From positions 1 to 64,000 of the forward strand of contig JAVJOG010000020.1 of the NCBI GenBank assembly GCA_040216885.1: a DNA stretch of 64,000 nucleotides, read 5' to 3'. Origin of the DNA: Parvibaculum sp040216885. Lineage in GTDB: Bacteria > Pseudomonadota > Alphaproteobacteria > Parvibaculales > Parvibaculaceae. The translations under genes were made by a program, and so were the position numbers. Within the stretch, counting starts at the first letter, position 1; every line of letters begins with the position of its first letter. A model generated the notes under the pieces. The model had not been told where the DNA came from. It saw only the letters and a list, made by a program, of their open reading frames with translations, and did not search any database. Shown piece after piece: positions 9,047-18,497 of this stretch.

Positions 9047-10216
9047 TCAATTCGTCTGTGCGTTCCAGTAGGACACGCAGGGAATTCGCGCCGTGTTGCA
9101 GCGATGGGCGTATTTTCGGGCGATCTCGGTCACCTCGTCCATAAGCCCCTCCGCGAGGGTGACGGGATTGAGGCCGAGACCGAGGAAGCGGTCGTTGGCG
9201 ACATGCAGATCGTTCTCCGCTGCTTCGTTTCGCGGGTTCTCGACATAGGCGATCTCGGCGCCGGTCATCCGGGAAACCATCTGGGCCAAGTCGCGAACGC
9301 GATGGGTCTCGGTCATCTGGTTCAGAATGCTGACGCGTTCACCGTTCTGCGGCGGGTTCTCGATCGCCAGTTCGATGCACCTGCAGGTGTCCTTGATATG
9401 GATGAAGGCGCGCGTTTGCCCGCCCGTTCCATGCACGGTCATCGGATAGTTGACCGCGGCCTGCATCAGGAAGCGGTTGAGTACTGTGCCGTAGTCGCCG
9501 TCGTAATCGAAACGGTTGATCAGACGTTCGTCCATCGACGTCTCCTCGGTCTGCGTTCCCCAGACGATCCCCTGATGGAGGTCGGTAATCCGCACCCCGT
9601 CGTTCTTATTGTAGAAATGGAAGAAGAGCTGATCCTGCGTCTTCGTCATGTGGTAGATCGAGCCCGGATTGGCCGGATAGAGAATTTCCTGTTCGTGGTC
9701 GCCGTTTTCGGTCTCGATCTTCACCTTGAGGTAGCCCTCGGGAATCTTCATCCCCGCCGTGCCATAGCCATAGACGCCCATGGTGCCGAGATGCACCAGA
9801 TGAACGTTGACGCCGGACTCGACGATCGCCGCCAGCACATCGTTGGTGGAATTCAGGTTGTTGTTGACCGTATAGCGCTTGTGCCGCGACGATTTCATCG
9901 AGTAGGGCGCGGCGCGCTGTTCGGCGAAATGAATGATCGCGTCGGGCTGTTCCTCGCGGATCAAGGTCAGCAGGCGGTGGTAGTTGTCTCCAACGGTAAA
10001 ATTCAGAAACGGAATCGTCCTGCCGGTCAATTCCTTCCACGCCGCAAGCCGTACGCCCAACGGGCGAATTGGCGTCAATGAGTCGACTTCGAGCTCGACG
10101 TCGATATTTCTGCGCGACAGGTTGTCGACGATAATCACTTCGTGCCCACGCTGGGACAAATGCAGGCTAACGGGCCAACCGCAAAATCCATCGCCCCCCA
10201 ACACAACGACTTTCAT
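9047..10216 (-). CDS. sqdB: UDP-sulfoquinovose synthase
   Basis: A 389-residue extended short-chain dehydrogenase matching SqdB/SQD1 along its whole length: VVLGGDGFCGWP (NAD loop), IVDNLSRRNIDVELEV, HFAEQRAAPYSMKSSRHKRY, LGTMGVYGYGTAGMKIPEGY, catalytic YHMTK, RITDLHQGIVWGTQTEET and HGTGGQTRAFIHIKDT. It converts UDP-glucose and sulfite to UDP-sulfoquinovose in the cytosol. AAGGAA precedes the ATG. No sqdC/sqdD/sqdX-type lipid glycosyltransferase is visible here. The gene follows a sugar epimerase and GT2 gene, so the product may feed a surface glycan rather than, or as well as, sulfolipid. Confidence 0.93.
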   Translation of the reverse strand: MKVVVLGGDGFCGWPVSLHLSQRGHEVIIVDNLSRRNIDVELEVDSLTPIRPLGVRLAAWKELTGRTIPFLNFTVGDNYHRLLTLIREEQPDAIIHFAEQRAAPYSMKSSRHKRYTVNNNLNSTNDVLAAIVESGVNVHLVHLGTMGVYGYGTAGMKIPEGYLKVKIETENGDHEQEILYPANPGSIYHMTKTQDQLFFHFYNKNDGVRITDLHQGIVWGTQTEETSMDERLINRFDYDGDYGTVLNRFLMQAAVNYPMTVHGTGGQTRAFIHIKDTCRCIELAIENPPQNGERVSILNQMTETHRVRDLAQMVSRMTGAEIAYVENPRNEAAENDLHVANDRFLGLGLNPVTLAEGLMDEVTEIARKYAHRCNTARIPCVSYWNAQTN

Positions 10217-10307
10217 AATACATTCCTTTTCACTGGAAACGCCCGTCTACCACACCCCTGTGGTTCGATTTGTGATCCGGTTCCGGCATGCCGCCGGTGC
10301 ATCCGGC

Positions 10308-11231
10308 TCAGTGGGCGTTGAACCATGCCCATGTGCGCTCCAGCCCGTCGCTCAGCGACGTCGCCGGATCGAAGCCGCAGGCCTCGCGTGCTCTCGAAAT
10401 CTCGCACCATGTCCTGTGGATCTCGCCGACGCGAAACGCTTCAAACGTGATCGGAAGGTCTGTCCGGCCCACCACGTTGCCCATGGCGTCAAGCAGCTCG
10501 TTAACCGTCGTCGGATAACCGCTGCCGAGTTGATAAACCCCCACCGCATTACTTTCCATGGTCCGGCGGATGCCGTCAACCAGATCCTCTATATACAAAA
10601 AGTCGCGGGCCTGCGACCCGTCTCCATAAACAATCAGCTCTTTTCCGGCCAGTATCTGCTTGAAAAAATGCGCGACCACACTGCCCTTGTGGAAGGAGCG
10701 GGGGCCATAAATATTGGAGAAGCGCAGGGCGCAACATCCGATGCCATAAGCGCCCGTATAGGCCGACATGTAACCCTCCATGGCGAGCTTGGACGCACCG
10801 TAGGGCGCGAGCGGCCTTGCAACCATATTTTCATGGACGGGAGGCTCTGCTTCGCCGATGATGGCGCCGCCGGTCGATGCCGCGATCACGCGCGGCGTAT
10901 TCAGCTTGCGGCAGGCTTCGAGGAGTTTCAGGCTGCCGACGGCGTTGACCTCGAAATTGAAAACGGGATTTTCGATCGAATCCATGACGCGCGTATCGGC
11001 GGCCAGGTGGACGACGACCTCCTGACCGTCCAGCGCCGTCGCGAGTGCGGCATCGTCGCAAATGTCAGCGTGGATGAAGCGCACGCCGAACGGTTCCAGA
11101 TGACGCCGGTCGCCCATGCTCTCATTGTCGAGCACTGTAACGGCGTAGCCGCCATGCGCGGCGAGATGGGCGGTGAGATTGACGCCGATAAACCCCGCGC
11201 CGCCCGTAATCAAAACATTCTTCATTCTCAC
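10308..11231 (-). CDS. NAD-dependent sugar epimerase/dehydratase
   Basis: A 307-residue extended SDR enzyme. LITGGAGFIGVNL is the NAD loop, LDNESMG the ribose-contact strand, HLAADTRVMDSIENP and ASTGGAIIGE lead to catalytic YGASK, and LRFSNIYGPRS closes the active site. It resembles UDP-glucose/UDP-GlcNAc 4-epimerases and related NDP-sugar modifiers; the exact substrate is not assignable. The GTG start at 11231 overlaps the upstream stop by 4 nt (an ATG at 11225 is possible), indicating coupling with the GT2 gene. Confidence 0.85.
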   Translation of the reverse strand: MRMKNVLITGGAGFIGVNLTAHLAAHGGYAVTVLDNESMGDRRHLEPFGVRFIHADICDDAALATALDGQEVVVHLAADTRVMDSIENPVFNFEVNAVGSLKLLEACRKLNTPRVIAASTGGAIIGEAEPPVHENMVARPLAPYGASKLAMEGYMSAYTGAYGIGCCALRFSNIYGPRSFHKGSVVAHFFKQILAGKELIVYGDGSQARDFLYIEDLVDGIRRTMESNAVGVYQLGSGYPTTVNELLDAMGNVVGRTDLPITFEAFRVGEIHRTWCEISRAREACGFDPATSLSDGLERTWAWFNAH

Positions 11232-11989
11232 GTCGCCTTTCGCTCGGACTTTCCAAGATCTTGAACCCTGTCGATCGCCATCGGCTCAATCGCGCGGATG
11301 ATCGACTGCCGGCTTCTGCTTTCGGTAACAAGAGAATCGTCCCGTCGCCTCTTGAAAATGATCGTGTCGCGCGCGGTCACGTGTTTCCAGCCGGCGGCCA
11401 TGGTCTCGATATTCCACTGCCAGTCCTGAAACGAAAGCCCGTTCGGAATGTCGCGGCAAACATAGGGAATTTCCAGATGCGCTTCCTTCGGCGCCAGGCA
11501 AAGCGAGTCATAGTAGTTGCTGCGATAGAAGAAATAGGGAGTGAAGATCGGATCGTCCTGGTCCGGCTTGGCGAAAACCGAATGCTCGCTGTCGAATATC
11601 CAGTTGAACTCCGGATGGACGATAACCCGTTCTCCGCGCGCCGTCGCGCCGGCGAGCCTTTTTGTGCCTTCGATCAGCCAGTTCTCGCTGAAGAGGTCGT
11701 CGGCATCGAGAAAGGCGATCCACTGCCCCTTGGCCGTCGACATGATGGCGTTTCGGGTTAAGCCAAGATCGCGCTGGTCGAGCGATACTTTTGTCCAGTT
11801 GTCGAAGGCGGGCTGGGTGAAAAATTCGCGACAGGCGTCCGTTGCCGCATCGAGCACAATCAGGCGTTCGACGCTGAAGCCGCCGGCCTCTGCCGCGCGG
11901 CAGGCTGCTTCGGCGCTCAGCACGGTCGGGCCGGCAACGACGGTCTCGTTGTGCGCGGTGACGATTACGGAAATATCAACGTTGGGCAT
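11228..11989 (-). CDS. family 2 glycosyltransferase
   Basis: A 253-residue GT-A enzyme: ISVIVTAHNETV at the N-terminus, LIVLDAATD, NAIMSTAKGQWIAFLDADDLF with the DADD metal site near residue 96. This is the standard GT2 layout, without membrane segments. It overlaps the upstream gene by 14 nt and the downstream epimerase by 4 nt, so the three are likely co-translated. It is inferred to act in surface glycan assembly; sugar specificity is unknown. Confidence 0.85.
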   Translation of the reverse strand: MPNVDISVIVTAHNETVVAGPTVLSAEAACRAAEAGGFSVERLIVLDAATDACREFFTQPAFDNWTKVSLDQRDLGLTRNAIMSTAKGQWIAFLDADDLFSENWLIEGTKRLAGATARGERVIVHPEFNWIFDSEHSVFAKPDQDDPIFTPYFFYRSNYYDSLCLAPKEAHLEIPYVCRDIPNGLSFQDWQWNIETMAAGWKHVTARDTIIFKRRRDDSLVTESRSRQSIIRAIEPMAIDRVQDLGKSERKAT

Positions 11990-13373
11990 CGTCGTTCATC
12001 TTTTTCGGGATTTCGGAGATTGTGTTCTCGAGCGTCGATATCTTGTGAGCTTGGGCGGGCGGGACGCTGTACCTCGAAATTAGTTCGTCGACCAGAGCGT
12101 CGTCCTCCGCGACGACGCCGGAAAGAATGTCGAAATTTCGATAGAATCTTTCGAGTGCAAAACCTTGCCACAGGCCTTTGGTGTCCTGTTCGTTGTGAAA
12201 AAGGTAGCCGTATAAACGGATGCTCGATGCAAGAGCCTTGCCATAGGTGCGCATGGCATTCCAGAGCAGCGTGCTTTCTACATTGAATGTTGTTTGGGGG
12301 CGTAGCGAGCGCAGGAGCTCGATCAGCACATGTTCCTGCGTTTCGATCGGCAGTTCCTTTGCGATGGATGCAAAGCCGATCTGCCGGCACCTCGCCGGCA
12401 GGCCGCTCAACGTATCGCTGCCATCGGCGTCGGTGCACAAAACGACGATTTCCTCCGGCCCGTAGATCCCGGCAAGCGCGCTTGCGAGACGGCGGGCGGC
12501 CGCGGCGACTTTCGGTCGGTTGCCGTGCGGCAGGAGGATCGCGGCGCGCGCCCTGCGGAATTCCGCCGCCTCGTGCAGCCGATGCATCGCGACGATCTGC
12601 GGCACTGCCGGATCCGCATAAAAGGGAGGCAGATTGACCGCAAGTGTGTCGCGCTGTGCATGGGCGATGAGTGGTTCGAGGGCCGAGGCCTTGGCCGCCA
12701 TTTCGCCTAGGGCTCCACTTTCGAATCTTTTGCGGATGCTGCGGCGCCTTTCGGTCAGCAGGCGCTGCATGTCGGTCGGATTCATGCCCAGCATGCCGCA
12801 GAATGCCTCGAACGCGGGCGATGGTTTCGGGCTCCGTCCCTCCCGTGCGCCGTACTGAACATAGTGGCGCAATGGGTTCATGCCGGACGCGACGACGTCT
12901 GGATTTGCCGCGACATACCACGCGGCGTCGAACCGGCCCGCGCGCTTCAACGCTATCATCGCGCCGAGCATTCCGAGGGGAGCCGGAAAATACGAGCGGC
13001 GCCGGCGCTGCGCCATGATGTCAACAGTATGTTCGTCCACCGCCGCATTAGGTGCCCGGCCCTCGGCGAAACCATATTTGACGTAGTGGCGCAGCGGATT
13101 CATGCCAGACGTGCCGACGTCGCAGTATTTGCTTCTGTACCAGTCGGCGTCGAAAATTCCGGCGCGACGAATCCGCGCCATTAGTTGCCTTGTCCGCAAT
13201 GCCGCTGGGAGGAGTGATGGCATATCGAGCAGCGCCTCGGCAATGCCGCGGCTGCGCGCCGCTGCCCTTGCATGTTCCAGCCGTTTCATGCCGGCGGCTT
13301 CCCAGGCCGGGGACTGCGGGTCCTCGGGAAGATTTTTACTTCCTGTCGGCGTGTCCAGATTGTCCGTCATGGC
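11976..13373 (-). CDS. GT-B-like surface-glycan protein with tandem NPLRHY repeats, C-terminal domain absent
   Basis: Two repeats of the form FDADWYRSKYCDVGTSGMNP + LRHYVKYGFAEGR occur near residues 70-110 and 140-180, a module that often precedes glycosyltransferases in alphaproteobacterial polysaccharide loci. Residues ~270-460 look like the N-terminal half of a GT-B enzyme (AAILLPHGNRPKVA, IVVLCTD, LLRSLRPQTTFN, SRYSVPPAQAHKIS). The protein then ends where the nucleotide-sugar-binding C-terminal Rossmann domain should begin. It is either truncated or needs a partner. ATG at 13373 is preferred; an upstream ATG at 13433 would add 20 unlikely residues. Confidence 0.65.
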   Translation of the reverse strand, partial: AMTDNLDTPTGSKNLPEDPQSPAWEAAGMKRLEHARAAARSRGIAEALLDMPSLLPAALRTRQLMARIRRAGIFDADWYRSKYCDVGTSGMNPLRHYVKYGFAEGRAPNAAVDEHTVDIMAQRRRRSYFPAPLGMLGAMIALKRAGRFDAAWYVAANPDVVASGMNPLRHYVQYGAREGRSPKPSPAFEAFCGMLGMNPTDMQRLLTERRRSIRKRFESGALGEMAAKASALEPLIAHAQRDTLAVNLPPFYADPAVPQIVAMHRLHEAAEFRRARAAILLPHGNRPKVAAAARRLASALAGIYGPEEIVVLCTDADGSDTLSGLPARCRQIGFASIAKELPIETQEHVLIELLRSLRPQTTFNVESTLLWNAMRTYGKALASSIRLYGYLFHNEQDTKGLWQGFALERFYRNFDILSGVVAEDDALVDELISRYSVPPAQAHKISTLENTISEIPKKMNDDAQR

Positions 13374-13517
13374 GTCTCGGAAATTTTGTCGAGCAACGTA
13401 AATAGAGGCTTCAAGCATGTGGGGCAAGCACATCGTATGCCACGATCCGGTAACAGGTGAACGCCTTCATATATACCGGCCTCCATTTGTCTCGGAACCC
13501 GAGCTATTCCCCGGTAA

Positions 13518-14460
13518 TTAGGTCGCGCCGCCGCCATTGGTTAAAATAACGGCGAGCGCATCAGCCAAATAGCGGGTGCCGGTAGTGCTGTTTGAGAAGG
13601 TGTATCCGTTAACCCCGGCCCACGCCAAATTGGGCGCTTGCACATAGGCGGTGCCGAAGGCCGGCGTGCCGATCAGAGTGACCGTGAGCCCCGCCGCGAA
13701 AATCTGGCCAAGCTGGATCGTGCGAAGATAGTGCGTCGCGCCACCGCTGATCGTGTAGTTCTGAAGCAGGCGTATGACGCCACCCTGCTCGGCAAAGACA
13801 TGCGAAAGACCGCTGGAGTGAGTGCGCCGAACTCGACGGCGTGGACTTCGATGATTCCGTTTCCTGTTGCAGTGAAGCTCGCCGTGGTGAGCGTCGAAAC
13901 TTCCTGCATCTTGACACCATCGACAATGAGCCGCCCGGCCCCGCCGATTTTCAGGGTCGCGCCGATCCTTTCGGCGCCGCATAGGTGGCAGCGGCAAGCT
14001 GGATGGTGACATTGAACCCGGCGAGGTCGAGTGTGCCGTAGATTACATCGAGCGCGTGCTGGATCGTCAGGAAGGCGCCGCCTGCGTCGTTCACGAGTCC
14101 GTCATTGGCGTCGTCACCATCGGTGCGAACACAATATGTGCGGCTGGCGGTGAGCGGCTCGCGGCAGGGCGTACCCGCGGGGAAAGCAACGCGGGCTGTT
14201 GCAGGGTCGATGACGATGGCGTGTTTCCAAGCGGCGACCTGCCCGTCTTTTCCGGTCCACGCCCCGGTGACGCCGTCGGCGACGATATGGCGCCGGCCCA
14301 GGGCGGGATCGGCGGGTGGCGCGGCGAGATCGCGGCTTTTCACGGCAAAGCGGACAAGCGCATCCAACGTGCGGATCACTTCATTGTGGGTGACATGCTT
14401 TTGGGCCTGGTTCGGCACGATGTAAGGCAGGCCCAGAAGTTCGGTCGTTTCGGCAGACAT
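13518..14460 (-). pseudogene. DUF2793-type protein with beta-helix region, frameshifted
   Basis: From the ATG at 14460 (AAGGGGG ahead of it) the frame encodes LLGLPYIVPNQAQKHVTHNE, the hallmark of DUF2793 proteins near phage or GTA tail genes. A DGDDANDGLVNDAGGAFLTI pectate-lyase-like segment follows, ending at 13951. A second frame resumes with KIGGAGRLIVDGVKMQEVST, and a third with GGVIRLLQNYTISGGATHYL to a stop at 13518. Two frameshifts therefore split one gene of about 310 codons. It may have been a cell-surface or tail-fibre-like polysaccharide-binding protein. Confidence 0.7.
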
Positions 14461-14585
14461 GATCGCCCCCTTTTGCTTCCTCGGATGCGGGGATCGTAGG
14501 GTTGGGGAACGGGATGGGGATAAGTTTGCCGAACTTCTGCGCAGCGGCAGTGTGGCCGGGCCCTTCGGTTGCGTGATCTCCGGGG

Positions 14586-16727
14586 ATGGCTTATCGAGTT
14601 TTGGTGCCATGCGTCCCGATCCGGGGACCGGGTGGTGAGAGAGCAACGGGATTGGGAAACGGCTTCATGAGCCTTGCGACCGGATGGCGTTTCGGCCGGC
14701 GAACTTTATTGCGCGCGCAGGCAAACGACGGGCTTCCGAAGGCGGCAGGTGCGTCCTTCCGTCTGACGGCCGCGAACGGCGCGCCGCTGACGGCCGGACG
14801 TTATCTGCTGGACGCGGAGACACCGGAGCAAAATGTCCCTGTGCTGACGATCGATGTCGACACCGAGTGCGAGGAGGTCGTTCATGCCGTCGAACTCGAC
14901 TTCGGGGGTGCGCGCCGCCGTGGACCGGCGAGAGCTCTCGTTCCCATCGTCCTGACGCAGGACGCGCTGGCGCTGGCCGTTTCGCCGGCCGCGCCTCGCG
15001 ACCTGTCCCCGGCCATGAAATGGCGCCTTCGGGAACGTGGATATGCGACGTTCTATGGCGGTTTGTCGTTGAGGTTTGCGTGGCGCCTCCTTGCCGGGCG
15101 GGCGAGCTATCCGATGCTGCGCGAGGCGATCCGCCGGAACGGGGTCAAGGGCTTCGGCGGCGCCGTGCGCGGCGACTGGGAGGCGGCGCTGGCGTTGCCG
15201 CGCTCGCGCTTCAGCAATCGCGCGCTCGACTATCCGGAGCGGGTGGGCGATATGGCGCGGGCCGCGGCCACCGTCCCGTCACTGCAAGCGATCGGCGACT
15301 TCTCGCGCGGTGCGGCGGTGCCGACAATCGATGCGGCGCTGCTGGCGCGGGCACGCCTGGCGGGCTTGTCGGCGATATGCCTGCCTTGTGCGTGGGACGG
15401 CGAGAAACTTATACTTGACGACGCGGTGCGACGCTTTCTTGACAATGCGAATGCCGATACGGCCTTTCCGTTTTTCCTTCGCCGGACCGGCGCGCCGCAT
15501 GCGGGGCCCTTCGACAGGGACAGCGAATTTGCGTTCATCGAGGCGATAGCGCCTTTTCTTCGTGACCGCCGGGCCTTCCATGCCGGGACGAAGCTTGCAC
15601 AGGGTTTGCCGCCGTTCAAACGGGCGGTGGATGCCGAAGAATGCGCGGCACTGTGGCGCGACGCCGCGCGTGCAGCCGGCATTGGCGAGATTTTTCCCGT
15701 CGATGTTGCGGTCAGCGAGGCCGCGGTTCCGGCGTGGGCTCCGGAGGGCGAAACACCGCGTCTGCCGGATACGCCACCGTCGCGTTTCGGCCGTGCCATT
15801 CATGCGGCGATGGAGGAAGCGTGCCGCGATGCATGCGACGGGGGACCTGCGCCTTTTATTATCGACCTTGCATGCAGCCGGAACGGCGGCGGGCCGAGCC
15901 TTGAGGAAGACAGCCGGTACGGAAATGCATGGGTCGAGGCGCTGCGGGTTGCACAGGCACGGCACGTAGCGGCGACGCCGACGCCGCGCCCGCTCAGCGT
16001 CGCGCTTGTCGTGCATGCGTACTACCCCGACGTTTTCGAAGAAATTCTTGCGACGTTGCGCGATGCGGCCGTGGCACACAAGCTATACGTCACCACGACG
16101 GCAGAACGCAGGGCGGAGATCGAAAGACTGCTCGGGGCGGCGGGACGAGACTATGCGCTGCGTGTGTTCGACAACCGCGGGCGCGACGTTCTGCCGTTTC
16201 TCAAGGTCTTTGACGAGTTGCACGGCGAGGGGTTCGACCTTGTCGCGAAAATTCACACGAAGCGCTCACTGCATCGCAAGGATGGTGAGCGCTGGCGGCG
16301 TACGCTGGTCGAACCGATGTTCGGACGCGATAATTTCGAACGGATCGTCACCGCTTTCGAGCAGGACGCCTCGCTCGGCATGGTCGGGCCGGACAGACAT
16401 CTGACCGGACTGCGGAACAACATCCTTGCAAATGAGGCGCGGGTGTTCGGGCTCGCGCGCCGTCTGGGGCTGACGTCGCGCGATGTGATGCGCGGAAGCT
16501 TCCTTGCGGGCTCGATGTTCATCGCGCGTCTGCCGGCGCTTGCGCCGCTGATGAGCCTTGCGATCGGCGACGATGATTTCGAGCCCGAGGCCGGGCAACT
16601 CGACGGCACGCTTGCCCATGCGATTGAGCGCGGCCTTGCACTGAGCGTCGTTGCCTGCGGGATGCGTGTGGCGGGCGTCGAGGATGTGCTGCGGCGAAAG
16701 TCTGTCCTGTGGGCCATGTCGGGTTAG
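14586..16727 (+). CDS. RgpF-type (rhamnan synthesis F) protein with degenerate WbsX-like region
   Basis: 713 residues. Residues ~470-700 match the RgpF family: ALVVHAYYPDVFEEIL, DNRGRDVLPFLKVF, AKIHTKRSLHRKDGERWR and GSMFIARL. Residues ~230-460 resemble the end of a WbsX/GH99-like domain: the RYGNAWVEALRVAQ ending is kept, but the usual NAWNEWAEG motif reads as DLACSRNGGG, so that site looks dead. The first ~200 residues are unrecognised. It is probably involved in surface glycan assembly. The start is uncertain: ATG 14586 or ATG 14667. Its last codons recur at 30318-30354. Confidence 0.7.
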   Translation: MAYRVLVPCVPIRGPGGERATGLGNGFMSLATGWRFGRRTLLRAQANDGLPKAAGASFRLTAANGAPLTAGRYLLDAETPEQNVPVLTIDVDTECEEVVHAVELDFGGARRRGPARALVPIVLTQDALALAVSPAAPRDLSPAMKWRLRERGYATFYGGLSLRFAWRLLAGRASYPMLREAIRRNGVKGFGGAVRGDWEAALALPRSRFSNRALDYPERVGDMARAAATVPSLQAIGDFSRGAAVPTIDAALLARARLAGLSAICLPCAWDGEKLILDDAVRRFLDNANADTAFPFFLRRTGAPHAGPFDRDSEFAFIEAIAPFLRDRRAFHAGTKLAQGLPPFKRAVDAEECAALWRDAARAAGIGEIFPVDVAVSEAAVPAWAPEGETPRLPDTPPSRFGRAIHAAMEEACRDACDGGPAPFIIDLACSRNGGGPSLEEDSRYGNAWVEALRVAQARHVAATPTPRPLSVALVVHAYYPDVFEEILATLRDAAVAHKLYVTTTAERRAEIERLLGAAGRDYALRVFDNRGRDVLPFLKVFDELHGEGFDLVAKIHTKRSLHRKDGERWRRTLVEPMFGRDNFERIVTAFEQDASLGMVGPDRHLTGLRNNILANEARVFGLARRLGLTSRDVMRGSFLAGSMFIARLPALAPLMSLAIGDDDFEPEAGQLDGTLAHAIERGLALSVVACGMRVAGVEDVLRRKSVLWAMSG
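16691..16727 (+). repeat. 37-bp direct repeat, copy 1 (rgpF tail)
   Basis: The last 37 nt of the RgpF-type gene match 30318-30354 at 31 of 37 positions. Both encode RRKSVLW-x-MSG followed by stop. The copies bracket the accessory island and the capsule-export genes. Confidence 0.6.
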
Positions 16728-16872
16728 GGCGCCGCCGGAACCGCCGCCGGTCTTCTTGCCGCCGGGTTTCTGGCGCGCCGGTTTCGTCCGGTTGCGGCGG
16801 GGCTTGCCTTTGATGGCGGGGCCGGGTTGTTCGCGCCGGGCGAGGCCGGCTAGACGGGCGTCAGACGCCGGG

Positions 16873-17814
16873 TCAGACCGGCGCGGTCGGCGTATCGCCG
16901 ATGCGTATCGGTCCGGCGGCGGGGTCACTTGCGGCTCGTGCGGGATCTGCGGTCCCGGCGGGCTCTTTGGTGTCCTCGGCGTCCCCGGCGGCGGGGCCCG
17001 CGTCCCCGGGGGACTCATTGGCGGGCTCTGCGATCCCGGCGCCCCCCGTCCCGTTCATCGCGAGCGCCTTCAGCCGCGCCTGGAAGAGCGCGCTCAGGAT
17101 GGCGGCGTAGTGCCGGTCGGTGTCGCTGACCAGATCGGGCCGCTCGGCGACCAGCCGGGCGAGGAAGCGCTTGTTCTGTGTGTAGAGCGCCTCAAGGGTG
17201 ACGGCATCGGCAGCGCCGTTGACGGCGCGGCGCAGCGCCGAGCAGGCAAGGATCGGGCTGGTGTAAAAGCCCAGCACATCGCCCGAAGGGCCCCGCAGCA
17301 GCCAGCGGTCGCGGCCGGGCAGGGTCCGGTTTGCAAGTGGGGCGGGCGCATCGGGCGCGACGCCGTTCGCCGCGCCCCGCGCCTTGCCGTCGGCCGGTGC
17401 CGTCTCGTAAAGCGTCAGCCCGAAGGGCGCACCGATGGTGGCCAGCGCCCGCTTGGTTGCATCGGTCTCCGCCGCCTTGAGGGCCTGCCCATGCGCCTCG
17501 CCCGGATGCGCGCCCTGACCATGGCCGATCCCCGACCCCTCGCGCACAAAGCTTGCGGTCCCCGCCCGGATGCAGAGCCGGACCCGGGCCGTGTAGCTGC
17601 AGGCGGGCTTGCCCTCATGCTTGCCCTGCCAGACGCATTGCGTCGTCAGCGTGATCCGGTCCCAGCGCTCCGGCCCGAAGATCCGGTTGGCCTCGCGGAC
17701 CAGATACCAGCCCTCCAGGTAAGCGAGCAGCTTGCCCCCTTCCTCCCTTGTCCGGATCGCGTCGGCGGGCGGGGCGATCTCGAGCGCCTTGACCTGCTTG
17801 CGTGTCAGCGGCAT
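16873..17814 (-). CDS. Rad52/22-family single-strand annealing protein
   Basis: 313 residues. YLEGWYLVREANRIFGPERW near residue 35 and the following TTQCVWQGKHEG...YTARVRL, then the GHGQGAHPGEAHGQALKAAETDATKRAL segment, match the Rad52/Rad22 annealing core. Residues ~255-313 are Gly/Ala/Pro-rich and look disordered. Phage-type annealing proteins promote recombination by pairing single strands. It lies 14 nt downstream of the Gp157-like gene, forming a recombination module with it under the divergent XRE regulator. Confidence 0.8.
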   Translation of the reverse strand: MPLTRKQVKALEIAPPADAIRTREEGGKLLAYLEGWYLVREANRIFGPERWDRITLTTQCVWQGKHEGKPACSYTARVRLCIRAGTASFVREGSGIGHGQGAHPGEAHGQALKAAETDATKRALATIGAPFGLTLYETAPADGKARGAANGVAPDAPAPLANRTLPGRDRWLLRGPSGDVLGFYTSPILACSALRRAVNGAADAVTLEALYTQNKRFLARLVAERPDLVSDTDRHYAAILSALFQARLKALAMNGTGGAGIAEPANESPGDAGPAAGDAEDTKEPAGTADPARAASDPAAGPIRIGDTPTAPV

Positions 17815-17828
17815 CTCCTGCTTCCCCC

Positions 17829-18404
17829 TCAGGCTGTGCGGATGGTGATCGAGCAGCGCGCCGCGCCGAGCGTCGCGCCGGCGACCGTCTCGCCGCGGCG
17901 CAAGGCCTCGCCAAGTGCGGCCCGGTCGAGCTTCGGGGCTTGCGGCTTCCAGAAGGCCGCAGGTACCTGCGCCTCATCCTCGACGATGAGACCCGGCGGC
18001 ACGGTTCTCAGCGAAGCGGTGAAGTCGGGCATCAGCAGGCGCCGGATGTCCGCGCGGACCATCACATCGGCGACCAGCGCGCGCTTGCGCTCGGCCCGGT
18101 CCTGGAAGCGCTCGAGCCGGACCCGCATGGTCTCGATCCGGGCCTTGAGGCCGGCCACCAGCGCCAGATCCTCCTCGCGCGAACGCAGGACCGCGGCCAG
18201 CGCCTCGTTGAGACGGGTCTCGCCGTCCAGCGTATCGGCAAGGGTCTCGTCGTCGAGATCGGGGAACTCGGCCGCCAGCCGCTCCTTCAGGTAGAGATGC
18301 TGGTGGAGCTCGGCGGCCACCGCCGGGCTCATGCCCGGTACCGGTCCGTCCGGCACACTCGGCAGCGGCGGCGGGGCGGCGGGGCTTGCAACAGTCTCGG
18401 TCAT
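17829..18404 (-). CDS. phage Gp157-like protein
   Basis: About 191 residues. A helical region (LKERLAAEFPDLDDETLADTL, then RIETMRVRLERFQDRAERKR) is followed by the Gp157 signature: TASLRTVPPGLIVEDEAQVP, ALGEALRRGETVAGA and a C-terminal ITIRT strand. Gp157 proteins occur in phage early regions and have been tied to phage resistance in some hosts. The ATG at 18404 has AAAAGGATC about 8 nt upstream. Transcription diverges from the XRE gene at 18498 across two operator-like palindromes. Confidence 0.8.
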   Translation of the reverse strand: MTETVASPAAPPPLPSVPDGPVPGMSPAVAAELHQHLYLKERLAAEFPDLDDETLADTLDGETRLNEALAAVLRSREEDLALVAGLKARIETMRVRLERFQDRAERKRALVADVMVRADIRRLLMPDFTASLRTVPPGLIVEDEAQVPAAFWKPQAPKLDRAALGEALRRGETVAGATLGAARCSITIRTA

Positions 18405-18422
18405 GATAAATGATCCTTTTCC

Positions 18423-18489
18423 GGTCGTTAGGGACCTGAACCATGCCATCGGGTCCCCTGAAGTCAACCAAAACCGGTCATATACGACC
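18423..18489. promoter_or_regulatory. twin GGTC-N6-GACC operators in divergent promoter
   Basis: GGTCGTTAGGGACC (18423-18436) and GGTCATATACGACC (18476-18489) share perfect GGTC/GACC arms with 6-nt spacers. Their centres are 53 bp apart, inside two longer direct repeats beginning CCGGTC and ending GACCTGA. They lie between the Gp157-like gene (minus) and an XRE regulator (plus), the expected place for repressor binding. Confidence 0.6.
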
Positions 18490-18497
18490 TGATCAAG

